DNA of 64,000 nt from an uncultured Collinsella sp. (GCA_900758375.1 CAAERJ010000050.1:1-64000); one strand, 5' to 3'. Positions 42,421-51,850 are shown, counted from the first letter of the stretch. Notes: generated by a model from the letters alone, not told the origin. A program made the numbers and translations.

Positions 42421-44181
42421 GTGGCCGACCAGGACATCAAGATGCTCATCGAGCGCATTATGGCCGAGGCCCGGACCCATCAGTCTGCTCGCTTCTCAAA
42501 CGAAGTCTATGCTGACGAGCCGATTCTCAAAACCGGTCGTCAGATGCAGAACTTCCTTCCCGACCAGTACCGCAAAATGCGTGAGATATCGCGTTGGCAA
42601 GAAGACCCCAAGGGCGGCGCGGGCCGCTGGCTTTCGGAAGCCGAGCTTTTCTACCGCCAAGGCCTGCTGATGGCCGACTTTGAGGACGACTGTCCCTACA
42701 ACGGCACATTCAAGTCGTACTTTCCCACCTATAACGCCATGAGCGATCGGCAGCTGCGCGGCTATTTTACCTGGCGCACCCAAGTGCGCCGCGGAACCGT
42801 CGAGGAAACGTCTACGTCCTTTGCCTTTCTGTATCTCTATGAGCTGATCTGCGGCATTGGCGTAGATGACCCACTCGATGGTTTTAACAAAATCAAGGCC
42901 TTTTGGGATGCCTATCGCGCCTTTGAACCCGGCATCGACCGGTTCGCACGCGTGTGGCTGCAGGACTACGCCGTGTTCCACGGACTCGACCCCAAGCTGC
43001 TTCGCGACTCTAAAACCGTCATGTTCGATAACGCCCTTATCGAGCTGCGGCGTGCGGCGCGAGACCTTGCGCCCGCGCCAACGCCGTCAGACCTGGCGCC
43101 TGCGCGTCGCAAGACCTCCGAGCCCACGCTCCCCCTTCCGCCCGACGAGGCAGGCGAGGAGCGACTCATGACCGCTATAAACGCCCTCTCCACGTACAAC
43201 CTGAATAACTCACGGCTCGACCGTTCCCACCATCGCGACCTGCGCCACGTGGCATGCGCCGTGTATGTCCGTATGGCGCGCTACTATGACACGCACCGAA
43301 AGACCGGCATCGTAGCGAGCTTGTTTGGGGATGAGACGGCCATGCCCTACACCATGTTTGCCTCGGCCGTGTTCTTTGCGCCCGAGCGCCACGAGGACTG
43401 CGAATATCGCCTGGATCCCATTCACATCTATCGCTGCCAAAATGGCTTTTGGGAATGCATGCGCATCCACGGCAGCAGACAAAAAAGTAGCAAGCTCGGT
43501 GAGATGATGCGCGCCTGCGACCAGCGCCTGCGCCTGGCCCTAGACCCCACCCATCCCCTAAAGGAGGAGAAGGTCCCCAAATATCTGGCCAAGATCATCG
43601 ATGACGAGATCGTGGCATGGCTTTCGTGGGACGCCGCGCACCAGCCTGTCAAGATCGATATCGATTTGAGTCAGCTGGGGCACATTCGGAGCGCCGCCGC
43701 GCAAACGCGTGAAGCGCTTTTGATTGATGAGGAGCGCGAGGATGATGTGCCTATGGAAGCCGAGGCGACGCTTATCGAGCAACCGAACACCGAGTCTGCG
43801 CCCGGCATGACCGCCGGACCTGGCGAGATGGCCACACGGCAAGACGAACCCGACGAGCCGACTGTCTCCACCGAAGAGTTTGGCGTCGTGGCACCGCTCC
43901 TCGCACCGACGCCCGTGTTCGCAGCTGCTGCGCCCGCTGACGCCACGAACGAACTCGCGCCTGCCGCAGACGCCTATCTCCGCGCGTTGCTCGAGCAGAA
44001 CACGGCCCAGACGGCATTGGCGGTGGCACAGTCGGGCAAAAGCGAGGACATGCTCGTCGATACCATCAACGAGGCGCTCTTTGACCTGGTGGGTGACACC
44101 GTAATTGAATTTGGCGCGGCAGGACCGCACATTATCGAGGACTACGAAGCAGACGTGAGAGGATACCTAGACCATGAGTGA
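42421..44181 (+). CDS. sngA: TerB-N domain protein, Shango defence component A
   Basis: This 586-residue protein has a TerB-N-type region over about residues 50-220 (FYRQGLLMADFEDDC, FPTYNAMSDRQLRGYFTWR, SFAFLYLYELICGIG, FDRFARVWLQDYAVFHG-like). An acidic variable stretch (about 430-520) and a C-terminal region with TerB-C-like character follow. TerB domains were first noted in tellurite resistance and occur in several phage-defence systems. The next two genes are a P-loop ATPase and a DEAD-type helicase, exactly the composition of Shango (SngA, SngB, SngC), an anti-phage system found in many bacteria. GTG start with GAGAGGAG upstream; it overlaps sngB by 8 bases. Confidence 0.83.
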   Translation: MADQDIKMLIERIMAEARTHQSARFSNEVYADEPILKTGRQMQNFLPDQYRKMREISRWQEDPKGGAGRWLSEAELFYRQGLLMADFEDDCPYNGTFKSYFPTYNAMSDRQLRGYFTWRTQVRRGTVEETSTSFAFLYLYELICGIGVDDPLDGFNKIKAFWDAYRAFEPGIDRFARVWLQDYAVFHGLDPKLLRDSKTVMFDNALIELRRAARDLAPAPTPSDLAPARRKTSEPTLPLPPDEAGEERLMTAINALSTYNLNNSRLDRSHHRDLRHVACAVYVRMARYYDTHRKTGIVASLFGDETAMPYTMFASAVFFAPERHEDCEYRLDPIHIYRCQNGFWECMRIHGSRQKSSKLGEMMRACDQRLRLALDPTHPLKEEKVPKYLAKIIDDEIVAWLSWDAAHQPVKIDIDLSQLGHIRSAAAQTREALLIDEEREDDVPMEAEATLIEQPNTESAPGMTAGPGEMATRQDEPDEPTVSTEEFGVVAPLLAPTPVFAAAAPADATNELAPAADAYLRALLEQNTAQTALAVAQSGKSEDMLVDTINEALFDLVGDTVIEFGAAGPHIIEDYEADVRGYLDHE

Positions 44182-45478
44182 TACCACATCCGCAGCACCC
44201 CGTGTGCCCAAGCGCGTCGCCGCCGTCATTCTCAACTCGCTCAAGGGCGGCGTGGTCCCGCGCATCGGCCTTCCCTACATCACCGTAGGGCGCGAGGTAG
44301 AGATCCGCGCCCTGCTCACCGACCTGAGTCTCATCGCCGACGGCGGCGCGAGCTTCCGCTTTCTGGTCGGTCGCTACGGAGCCGGCAAGAGCTTTTTGCT
44401 CCAGACCATCCGCACGCACGCCATGGGTGAGGGATTCGTCGTCGCCGATGCCGACCTATCCCCTGAGCGCCGCCTGCAGGGCGGCCAGGGGCAGGGCCTT
44501 GCCACCTACCGTGAGCTCATCCGCAACATATCGACTAAAACGCGCCCCGAGGGCGGTGCGCTCAACCTTATCCTGGATCGCTGGGTCGCCTCGTGTGCCG
44601 ATGCCGATGAGTCTGCCGTCAATGCCCAACTGGCCCCGCTCGAGGAAATGGTCCACGGCTTCGACTTCGCCCGTATGCTCCGCCGCTACCGCGCGGCCGT
44701 ATCCGAGGGCGACGAAGAAGCTATGAGCCGCGTGACCAAATGGATTCGTGGCGAGTACCGCACCAAGAGTGAGGCACGCGCCGAGCTGGGCTCCTCGACC
44801 ATCATCAGCGATGACGACTGGTACGACTACGTTAAGCTCATTGCGCGCTTTTTGGTCTGCAGCGGCTACAAGGGCATGCTGGTGCTCATCGACGAGCTCG
44901 TGAATCTGTATAAGATTCCCAACGCCATCACGCGCCAATACAACTACGAGAAGATCCTGACCATGTACAACGACACGCTCCAGGGCAAGGCGCAGTACCT
45001 GGGCATGATCATGGGCGGCACGCCAACCTCCATCGAAGACCGCCGCCGTGGCGTGTTCTCCTACGAGGCCCTGCGAAGTCGACTCGCTCAGGGCCGCTTT
45101 GCACGCGAGGACCTTAAGGACATGCTCGCGCCCATCATCCGCCTGCAGCCACTCACCTACGAGGAGTTGCTGGTGCTGATCGAAAAACTCATGCAGATCC
45201 ATGCCGGATACTTTGGCTGGACGCCCACGCTTACCGAGAACGACTTGGTAGACTTTCTCAAGATTGAGTTTGGCCGCGTGGGAGCCGATACGCACCTGAC
45301 GCCGCGTGAGGTCATCCGTGACTTTATCGAGCTGCTCGATATCCTGTGCCAGAACCCCGATGCAAACGTGGCCGAGTTGCTGCAAAGCGTCGGCGGCGAC
45401 GCGCTGGCACCGGCAGCCGCAACAGGCGACACCGGCACCGCAGACGGCGACCGCAACTTCGCCGAATTCACCATCTAA
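44174..45478 (+). CDS. sngB: P-loop ATPase (DUF2791/BrxD-like), Shango component B
   Basis: This 434-residue AAA-like ATPase has Walker A GRYGAGKS at 66-73 and Walker B GMLVLIDELVNL near 240. It is of the DUF2791 type, which also includes BrxD of type 2 BREX. A conserved region PLTYEELLVLIEKLMQIH lies in the C-terminal half. In Shango, SngB is the ATPase partner of a TerB-domain protein and a helicase; the mechanism is not understood. Its start overlaps sngA by 8 bases and it ends 116 bases before sngC. The last ~20 residues are Ala/Gly/Thr-rich and probably disordered. Confidence 0.85.
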   Translation: MSDTTSAAPRVPKRVAAVILNSLKGGVVPRIGLPYITVGREVEIRALLTDLSLIADGGASFRFLVGRYGAGKSFLLQTIRTHAMGEGFVVADADLSPERRLQGGQGQGLATYRELIRNISTKTRPEGGALNLILDRWVASCADADESAVNAQLAPLEEMVHGFDFARMLRRYRAAVSEGDEEAMSRVTKWIRGEYRTKSEARAELGSSTIISDDDWYDYVKLIARFLVCSGYKGMLVLIDELVNLYKIPNAITRQYNYEKILTMYNDTLQGKAQYLGMIMGGTPTSIEDRRRGVFSYEALRSRLAQGRFAREDLKDMLAPIIRLQPLTYEELLVLIEKLMQIHAGYFGWTPTLTENDLVDFLKIEFGRVGADTHLTPREVIRDFIELLDILCQNPDANVAELLQSVGGDALAPAAATGDTGTADGDRNFAEFTI

Positions 45479-45479
45479 C

Positions 45480-45510
45480 CTGCCAAAAAGGGACAGGTCT
45501 ATTTTGGCAG
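45480..45510 (+). promoter_or_regulatory. Hairpin between sngB and sngC
   Basis: CTGCCAAAA (45480-45488) pairs with TTTTGGCAG (45502-45510), followed by CTTTTATCTG, so it has the shape of a weak intrinsic terminator. The loop holds GGGACAGG, a string that recurs inside the hairpin at 59580-59616. Confidence 0.4.
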
Positions 45511-45594
45511 CTTTTATCTGCACAAACGTTGAGACAGCAATGCAGCAAACCATTGCCAACCGCATTGAGAGGTTCGTATTTGAGGGGAGGCCCC

Positions 45595-48039
45595 GTGAAC
45601 GCCTTTGACCGATATGCTCCGTTTATCCAAGACTTCATCTACTCCCACGATTGGGAGAGTCTGCGCTCTATCCAGGTTGCGGCGGCAGATGCCATCTTTA
45701 ACACACAAGACAATGTGCTCCTAACGGCATCCACAGCTTCCGGCAAAACCGAGGCAGCCTTCTTTCCCATCCTGACCGAGTTTTGGGAGAACCCGCCCGC
45801 GAGCGTGGGCGCCCTCTACATCGGCCCCCTCAAAGCGCTCATCAATGATCAGTTCGTCCGCCTCAACGACCTCTGCGAAGAGGCCGATATCCCTGTCTGG
45901 CACTGGCATGGCGATGTCTCGCAGTCGCACAAGGCTAAGCTCATTAAAAAACCGAGCGGCATCCTGCAGATTACACCCGAGTCACTCGAAGCGCTTTTAA
46001 TCCATAAGCACATGGCGATCCCGCGCATGTTTTGCGACCTGCGCTACGTGGTCATCGATGAGGTCCACTCGCTCATGCGCGGCGACCGTGGCGGGCAAAC
46101 GCTCTGCCTTATCGAGCGACTCTCGCGCATGGCCGGCGTGCAGCCTCGCCGCATTGGCCTTTCGGCTACCATCGGCGACCCCGAGCGCACGGGCGCTTTT
46201 CTCTCACAGGGAACGGGGCGCGACTGCATTATCCCCCGTTTTGAGGAACCGCGTCGCGTGTGGCGCATCTCCATGGAGCACTTCTACAACTCGGGCCCCC
46301 AGGCGCAGCAGCGGGGATTCATGGGTACAGGTCCTCAAGAGGCCGAAGTGCTTGCGTGCGAGCGCATCGATGCGGCGGCATCCGCGGCACTGCCCGCCGG
46401 CGCCCAAGACATGCGTCACAGCGGACAGCTCACACAAGAGGAGCGCCGTCAACGTCGTGAGCGGGCACAGGGCAAGGCCGCTCCCAAGGACCGCCAAGCT
46501 TCCTCGGCCCCCGAGGGCGAAGTCGACATCCCCCAAGCACCCGAACAGGCATTACTCAACCCCACCGATACAGCACCCGACAACGCCGACCCCGGCATGG
46601 GCTACATCTTTGAACATACCCGCGGCCGCAAGTGCCTGGTCTTTGCCAACTCGCGCGAGGAGGCAGAGGCCGTATGCTCCATGCTGCGCAGCTACTGCGA
46701 GAGTCGACACGAGCCCGACCGTTTCCTCATCCATCACGGTAATCTTTCGGCATCGTTGCGTGAGACGGCAGAAGAGCTCATGCGCGACGAGGAACAGGCA
46801 CAGACAACCGTCACCACCTCCACGTTGGAGCTTGGCATCGATATCGGTCGCCTGGAGCGCGCGTTCCAGATCGATGCACCGTTTACCGTCAGCTCCTTTT
46901 TGCAGCGCATGGGGCGCACAGGCCGCCGCGATCTTCCGCCCGAGATGTGGTTTGTCATGCGCGAGGAGGAGCCCGAGCCGCGCACGATGATGCCCGAGAC
47001 CATTCCGTGGAAGCTCCTGCAAGGCATCGCGCTTGTACAACTCTATCGCGAGGAAAAATGGGTTGAGCCGCCCGAGCTCGATCGACTCCCCTACAGCCTG
47101 CTCTATCACCAGACCATGTCGACGCTTGCCAGCACCGGCGAGCTCACACCGGCCGAACTTGCCCAGCGCGTGCTCACGCTCAGCTATTTCCACCGCGTCT
47201 CGACCGATGACTATCGCGTGTTGCTGCGCCACCTCATCAAGATCGACCATATCCAGGTCACCGAAGGCGGTGGGCTCATCGTGGGCCTCGCGGGCGAGCG
47301 CATCATTAACAACTTTAAGTTCTACGCTGTATTCCAGGAAAACGAGGAGTTCACCGTTCGTAGCGAATCAGCCGAACTGGGCACGATTGTCAACCCGCCA
47401 CCACCTGGCGAGCGCATCGCCATCGCGGGACACTGCTGGGTTGTCGAGGAAGTGGACTGGAAGCGTCATACCGTCTTTGCCACGCAGGTCAAGGGCCGCG
47501 TGCCGGCCTACTTTGGCGACTGCCCCGGTGACATCAATACACACGTACTCGAACGCATGCGCCAAGCGCTCAACGAGCACGCGGCGTATCCGTACCTCAT
47601 GGGCAACGCACGGGCACGCCTTGCACAGGCTCGTCATACCGCCGAGATTTCGGGCGCGGGGACCAAGCCACTCATCAACCTGGGCGGCGACACCTGGGTA
47701 CTCTTCCCTTGGCTGGGCAGCTACGCCTTTCTGGCGCTCGAACGTATGCTCAAGATTAAATGTGCCGCGGAGCTTGGCCTTCGCGGACTCGACCCATCAC
47801 GCCCGTACTTTATGCAATTTAAGATGAAGGCCGACGAGGAGACGTTCTTTGAGGTGCTCGCCGCCGAGGCCGAGAAGGACTTCGACCCCATCGAGCTCGT
47901 CTATCCCGGCGAGGTGCCTTATTTCGATCGCTACGACGAGTTTGTTCCCGAAGAGCTAGTGCGCAAGGGCTTTGCCGAAGGTGTGCTCGACATAGAGGGC
48001 ATGAAGCAGCGCGTCCGCAGCTGGCGCGACCACGTCTAA
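45595..48039 (+). CDS. sngC: DEAD/DEAH-type helicase, Shango component C
   Basis: This 814-residue superfamily 2 helicase is of the Lhr/BrxHI type. Motif I is TASTASGKT (44-52), motif II DEVH (about 156-159), motif III SATIGD; the C-terminal lobe has VFANSREEAEAV, TLELGIDIGR and QRMGRTGRR. About 100 residues rich in Gln, Arg, Ala and Pro are inserted between the two lobes (near 240-340) and look disordered. The C-terminal 300 residues are of the Lhr type. The GTG at 45595 has GGGGAGG seven bases upstream; the frame stays open to 45346 but that part overlaps sngB. The 116-base gap and hairpin break the tight coupling seen between sngA and sngB. Confidence 0.87.
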   Translation: MNAFDRYAPFIQDFIYSHDWESLRSIQVAAADAIFNTQDNVLLTASTASGKTEAAFFPILTEFWENPPASVGALYIGPLKALINDQFVRLNDLCEEADIPVWHWHGDVSQSHKAKLIKKPSGILQITPESLEALLIHKHMAIPRMFCDLRYVVIDEVHSLMRGDRGGQTLCLIERLSRMAGVQPRRIGLSATIGDPERTGAFLSQGTGRDCIIPRFEEPRRVWRISMEHFYNSGPQAQQRGFMGTGPQEAEVLACERIDAAASAALPAGAQDMRHSGQLTQEERRQRRERAQGKAAPKDRQASSAPEGEVDIPQAPEQALLNPTDTAPDNADPGMGYIFEHTRGRKCLVFANSREEAEAVCSMLRSYCESRHEPDRFLIHHGNLSASLRETAEELMRDEEQAQTTVTTSTLELGIDIGRLERAFQIDAPFTVSSFLQRMGRTGRRDLPPEMWFVMREEEPEPRTMMPETIPWKLLQGIALVQLYREEKWVEPPELDRLPYSLLYHQTMSTLASTGELTPAELAQRVLTLSYFHRVSTDDYRVLLRHLIKIDHIQVTEGGGLIVGLAGERIINNFKFYAVFQENEEFTVRSESAELGTIVNPPPPGERIAIAGHCWVVEEVDWKRHTVFATQVKGRVPAYFGDCPGDINTHVLERMRQALNEHAAYPYLMGNARARLAQARHTAEISGAGTKPLINLGGDTWVLFPWLGSYAFLALERMLKIKCAAELGLRGLDPSRPYFMQFKMKADEETFFEVLAAEAEKDFDPIELVYPGEVPYFDRYDEFVPEELVRKGFAEGVLDIEGMKQRVRSWRDHV

Positions 48040-48065
48040 GACCAGTCTTTTTGGGACGGGGAGAC

Positions 48066-48944
48066 TTACTTGTCGTGAAGGGCAGCGCCAAGGAAGTCGG
48101 CGTCAAAAGGCACGGCTTCGGCAAAGACGTAGTCGCCGTCGCTGGCGATGAGCAGGTAGTTTTCCTCGCCGCCGAACTCCGCATCGCCACATGGGACCAC
48201 CCAGGCGTGGGCGAATACCTCGAGTGCCGTGGCAGCGCAGTCGCGCAGGAACGTCACGTCGCTCCCCTCGTTCGCGCTCACGATATTGGCAACGTAGATA
48301 CCCCCGGGGTTCAGGCTGCCTCGCACCAAACGCAACGCTTCAACCGTCGCCAGCTCGCGTACGGGCTCGGCACCGCCAAAGCAATCGCTCACGACCACAT
48401 CGTAGCGACGATGGCCCACGCTCGTCACACCCAGATACGAGCGAGCCTCAGCGGTTATCACCCGCAGGCGATCGCCCACCGCGTGCTCCAGCTCGTCCAG
48501 GTAGAACCAGCGACGTGCCAGGCGCGTAATCTCTCCGTCATACTCGATGACGTCCATGCGCAAGCCCTCGTGCGACATCAGCGCAAATTTGGGATAGGCA
48601 AACCCGCCGCCGCCCAGCATGAGCATACGGTCGATACCATGCCCGTAAGCATCACGCATTGCGTCCTCGGCCTCAAACACATCGTCAAATGCACGATAGT
48701 ACGCAAAGACCGGCTCCGCCCAACGATCGCCGACATAGCTCGCGCTTTGGTAGACGCCGCCTTGCACCAACACGCGAATCTCATCGCCGCCCTCATCGTG
48801 CACGCGCTTCACACGCGCCAACCCATTGCGGGTCCTCGCAACCTGCAGACAGGCAGCACGAACAGCGACGGCGGCCGCACCAAGCGCCGCGGCTCCCAGA
48901 GCAACGCCGGCAACGACGCCAGCAGAAACACTTGGCTTGTTCAT
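48066..48944 (-). CDS. Spermidine synthase-like methyltransferase-fold protein, membrane-tethered
   Basis: This 292-residue protein has an N-terminal hydrophobic segment (about 8-32), then a spermidine-synthase-like Rossmann domain: SAM-binding-like MLMLGGGGFAYPKF, acidic strand end DVIEYDGEI, and YDVVVSDCFGG. Such proteins include true aminopropyltransferases and many of unknown use. The key Asp/Glu of real SpeE are not all clear, and no other polyamine gene is near. Its stop-side faces the Shango-like operon in convergence. It follows the Elp3 gene directly. Confidence 0.72.
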   Translation of the reverse strand: MNKPSVSAGVVAGVALGAAALGAAAVAVRAACLQVARTRNGLARVKRVHDEGGDEIRVLVQGGVYQSASYVGDRWAEPVFAYYRAFDDVFEAEDAMRDAYGHGIDRMLMLGGGGFAYPKFALMSHEGLRMDVIEYDGEITRLARRWFYLDELEHAVGDRLRVITAEARSYLGVTSVGHRRYDVVVSDCFGGAEPVRELATVEALRLVRGSLNPGGIYVANIVSANEGSDVTFLRDCAATALEVFAHAWVVPCGDAEFGGEENYLLIASDGDYVFAEAVPFDADFLGAALHDK

Positions 48945-50852
48945 CTAGAGCTCCTTTTGCAGATAGAGTCCGTGGTCATAAAAACCCAAATGGCGATAGT
49001 ACTCGCGCGTACCGATCGCGCTAATCACGTTGATACGCGCATAACCCGCATCCCGGGCAATCTCGCATGCGTGCTCCACCAGCGACCGCCCCAGCCCATG
49101 ATGCTGAGCCGCCTGGCCCTGATCGCCCACACGTGCCGCCATGCCATACACGTGCACCTCGCGAATCATTGCCTCGTCCGGCGTCGTCGGCAACTCGTCC
49201 GCATGCGTGGCAACAAACGAATGGTCGGGCAGCGACAACCGCAAAAAGCCCGCGATCTTGCCCCGCGGTGTCACCCACTGCAAAAAGCGTTCGCTCGTCA
49301 CCGGCGTCTCGTACGCCACTTCCTCGTCAAGGGTCAACTCGTCCAGGTCGGCACCCGCCGTGCTGATCTCGCGATAGCGAATCTCACGCACCGTCGCACC
49401 ATCACCCCGAGCAGCCAGGCGATTCTCAACGAGCTGGCGCAGGTTGGGCTTCTTGTTGCCCACCATGATGTCGTCGGAGCTAAAGTCGCGGATCATGCGG
49501 CTGATGCGGCAGAACGCCGGCGTCACCACGATATCGTCGGCCAGCACATCGAGCAGCTCTTCCTCGGTATAGGGGCGCCACTCGCCGCGCTCGTAGCAGC
49601 CCACCAAACGCGAGCCCTCGATGAGCGCGCACGGGTAGACCTTGACCTCGTCGGGCATAAAAGCGCCCTCGGTCATAAAGCGCTCGTAGTCGCGCTTGTC
49701 CCCCTCGGGCGTAGCGCCCAACAAGTTGAGCATAAAGTGCGCGTGGATCTTAAAGCCAAACAAGCGCGCAAGCGAAAACGCCCGCTCGATCTGCGCCACC
49801 GAAATGCGACGCTCGTTGATATCGAGCAAATGTTGGTCGAGACTCTGAATACCCATCTGAATCTTGGTGCAACCCAGGCGGCGGATGAGCGTGAGGGCCT
49901 GCGGCGTCACGGCATCGGGGCGCGTCTCGATAACGAGCCCCACCACGCGATGCTTCGCCGTCTCGTTGATGCGCTGCTGACGCTCAAGCTCCTCCATCGT
50001 TGCCGTCTGCCACTCGGCAGCCTCGCCCCACGGCGTACCGGGGCCGTACAGACGACGCACTGCGCGGTTATAGCCACCAACGACAGCATCCACACGCCCC
50101 TGCTCGTCGGCAACGCCGGCAGCAAGCTCAGCCTCGTCTGTCGCAATGCCGGCAGCCCGATAGCGCTCGCGGCGCTCTGTTACCACCGGCGGCAGGGCAT
50201 CGGCGGGAGCGTCATCGAGCAGGCGCCCTGCCTCGGCACGGCTGATGCCCGGACGCGCCAACATGGGGTTTGCCGCCACGCCGGCGACGGCATCGTCATT
50301 GAGTGCACGGAAAAGCTCCGACATAAACCACGTCTGATACCCTCGCGGATAGTCGCTCCAGGTACCGCCGAGCACGATAAGCTCAATCTTATCGGTCGCA
50401 TGCCCCATCTGCGAAAGCGCGGTCAGACGAGCGCTCACCTGCAGATACGGGTCAAAGCAATTTTGCTCTGCACGGGCGCACGCCGGCTCGGCATGCAGAT
50501 AGCTTTTAGGCATGCGCAGATCGTTGGGGCAAAACAGGCAATCGCCCGAGCACGGCCAGGGCTTGGTGATGACGGTGATGGTCGCCACGCCCGAGGCCGT
50601 GCGGCGCGGCTTCATACGCAGCACCTGCAGCAGTCGACGTTCCAGCTCGGCATCGACATTCCACCCAGCCCAACGAGCCGGCTCCTCACGTTTTACCCGC
50701 TGGTAGAACGGCAGCAGACGGCGCTTGGCCAAATCGCGTTTGTCGGCACCCTCACGGCGCGCCTCGGCATGTATCAGTTTGACGAGCGACTTGTCGTCCA
50801 CGGTCTCGCCGCGACGCAGGGCATCGAGTATGTTCAAGATAATCTGTTCCAT
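48945..50852 (-). CDS. elp3: Elp3-type radical SAM/GNAT tRNA-modifying enzyme
   Basis: This 635-residue protein matches Elp3: radical SAM domain with cluster Cys in PCSGDCLFCPND (about 98-110), GGTWSDYPRGYQTWFM, IETRPD, and QMGIQSLDQHLLDINER, then a C-terminal GNAT acetyltransferase domain (about 490-635). Elp3 starts the carboxymethyl modification at wobble U34 of tRNA. Bacterial homologues act without the other Elongator subunits. It is about 90 residues longer than typical archaeal and bacterial Elp3; the extra sequence is an insert around residues 185-280 in the radical SAM domain. It is the first gene of a pair with the spermidine-synthase-like gene. Confidence 0.9.
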   Translation of the reverse strand: MEQIILNILDALRRGETVDDKSLVKLIHAEARREGADKRDLAKRRLLPFYQRVKREEPARWAGWNVDAELERRLLQVLRMKPRRTASGVATITVITKPWPCSGDCLFCPNDLRMPKSYLHAEPACARAEQNCFDPYLQVSARLTALSQMGHATDKIELIVLGGTWSDYPRGYQTWFMSELFRALNDDAVAGVAANPMLARPGISRAEAGRLLDDAPADALPPVVTERRERYRAAGIATDEAELAAGVADEQGRVDAVVGGYNRAVRRLYGPGTPWGEAAEWQTATMEELERQQRINETAKHRVVGLVIETRPDAVTPQALTLIRRLGCTKIQMGIQSLDQHLLDINERRISVAQIERAFSLARLFGFKIHAHFMLNLLGATPEGDKRDYERFMTEGAFMPDEVKVYPCALIEGSRLVGCYERGEWRPYTEEELLDVLADDIVVTPAFCRISRMIRDFSSDDIMVGNKKPNLRQLVENRLAARGDGATVREIRYREISTAGADLDELTLDEEVAYETPVTSERFLQWVTPRGKIAGFLRLSLPDHSFVATHADELPTTPDEAMIREVHVYGMAARVGDQGQAAQHHGLGRSLVEHACEIARDAGYARINVISAIGTREYYRHLGFYDHGLYLQKEL

Positions 50853-50871
50853 GACCCCATTGTAAAGGCAA

Positions 50872-50903
50872 AGGCGCCGGAGCCCGTCACGGCTCCGGCG
50901 CCT
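50872..50903 (-). terminator. Terminator of the XRE/DUF4097 operon
   Basis: AGGCGCCGGAGCC (50872-50884) pairs perfectly with GGCTCCGGCGCCT (50891-50903). On the minus strand TTGCCTTT follows. Confidence 0.8.
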
Positions 50904-50950
50904 CCATCAAACAGCGCAGCTATGGTTTATAAGTCTTCGATAACCGTCCG

Positions 50951-51850
50951 TCACTCTGAATCAAATGACATGTCACCCGAACCAACCTCAAAACGATACG
51001 TGGCGGACTTATCGCCATTATCGAATTCAAGATTCAAAATGGTCTCGCCGTCGTAGTCAAGCGGAAGGAAATCGCTCTCGAAGTCGCCGCTGCCCAAGGT
51101 AAGGCTTGCCTTAAAGCCCGTAGAGTTCGGAACCGTCATCTCCACATCGCCCGAGCCCACACTCACGTCCATCGACTTCGCGGGGGCCTGGTAGAGCTCG
51201 AACGTTACGTCGCCCGACCCGACCTCTGCACTAAGCGCATCAGTCACGCTGCCCGCAAACTCTACATCTCCCGCACCCAGGAAAAGGTCGAAACCATCAC
51301 AGGTGACACCGGCAATCTGCAGATCACCCGAGCCCACGTGCGCGTTGACTCCCTTCAGATGTTCGGCAACACGGCGCGGCAGCTCAACCGTAACCGAGCG
51401 GTCAATTGCCTTACCGTCATCACTTCCAAACTGAGAAACCTTGAGCGTCGAGTCCTCGACGGATGCGATGTTCTGCGTCGCGGCCTTGAAGGCATCCATA
51501 CCATTGGCAACGCGTCCCCGCTCGATAACGCGAGCCTTGTTGCCATCAACAACCTTGACGTCCACCGTAGCCGCATCGATATCGAAATCGAGGTAGCGAA
51601 ACTCATCAGCATCAAAGGTCGTACACGAAAGCTGCTGAGGCCGAGCGGAATATTTACCGCTATCCAAGAGATCATCGTCGTCAAACATATCGTCAAAATC
51701 AGACAAAGCGCCGGATAGAATAGCGGTCGTTCGCACCATATTGGAATGAGCCAATAGCCGCGAGGCACCAAATACAAGCCCGATGATGAGCACAAACGCT
51801 CCGATGCCAACGCCCAAGCGTACCTTGGATTCATGCGAAAGCTTCATCAT
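50951..51850 (-). CDS. Membrane-anchored DUF4097-like beta-repeat protein
   Basis: This 299-residue protein has one N-terminal membrane segment (about 12-34), an acidic stretch (SDFDDMFDDDDLLDSG) and a C-terminal beta-repeat region. The latter carries six (V/L)G(S/A)GD turns at roughly 20-25 residue spacing, as in DUF4097 domains that fold as a beta-solenoid-like adhesin. Such genes often sit beside XRE or PspC-type regulators in envelope-stress operons. Its ATG overlaps the stop of the upstream regulator as ATGA, so the two are translated together. Function unknown. Confidence 0.78.
   Translation of the reverse strand: MMKLSHESKVRLGVGIGAFVLIIGLVFGASRLLAHSNMVRTTAILSGALSDFDDMFDDDDLLDSGKYSARPQQLSCTTFDADEFRYLDFDIDAATVDVKVVDGNKARVIERGRVANGMDAFKAATQNIASVEDSTLKVSQFGSDDGKAIDRSVTVELPRRVAEHLKGVNAHVGSGDLQIAGVTCDGFDLFLGAGDVEFAGSVTDALSAEVGSGDVTFELYQAPAKSMDVSVGSGDVEMTVPNSTGFKASLTLGSGDFESDFLPLDYDGETILNLEFDNGDKSATYRFEVGSGDMSFDSE

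Noticed and set aside
45346..45594. Upstream extension of the helicase ORF to 45346
   Set aside because: This part overlaps the conserved end of the ATPase gene in another frame and lacks a binding site; the GTG at 45595 has a strong one.
42421..48039. Reading the trio as part of a BREX system
   Set aside because: The ATPase and helicase resemble BrxD and BrxHI, but no pglX, pglZ, pglW or pglY-like gene is nearby, and a TerB protein fits Shango.
48051..51056. 1,001-residue plus-strand ORF antisense to the spermidine-synthase-like and elp3 genes
   Set aside because: The minus strand holds two well-supported genes, while this frame shows no domain and runs across both and the terminator between operons.
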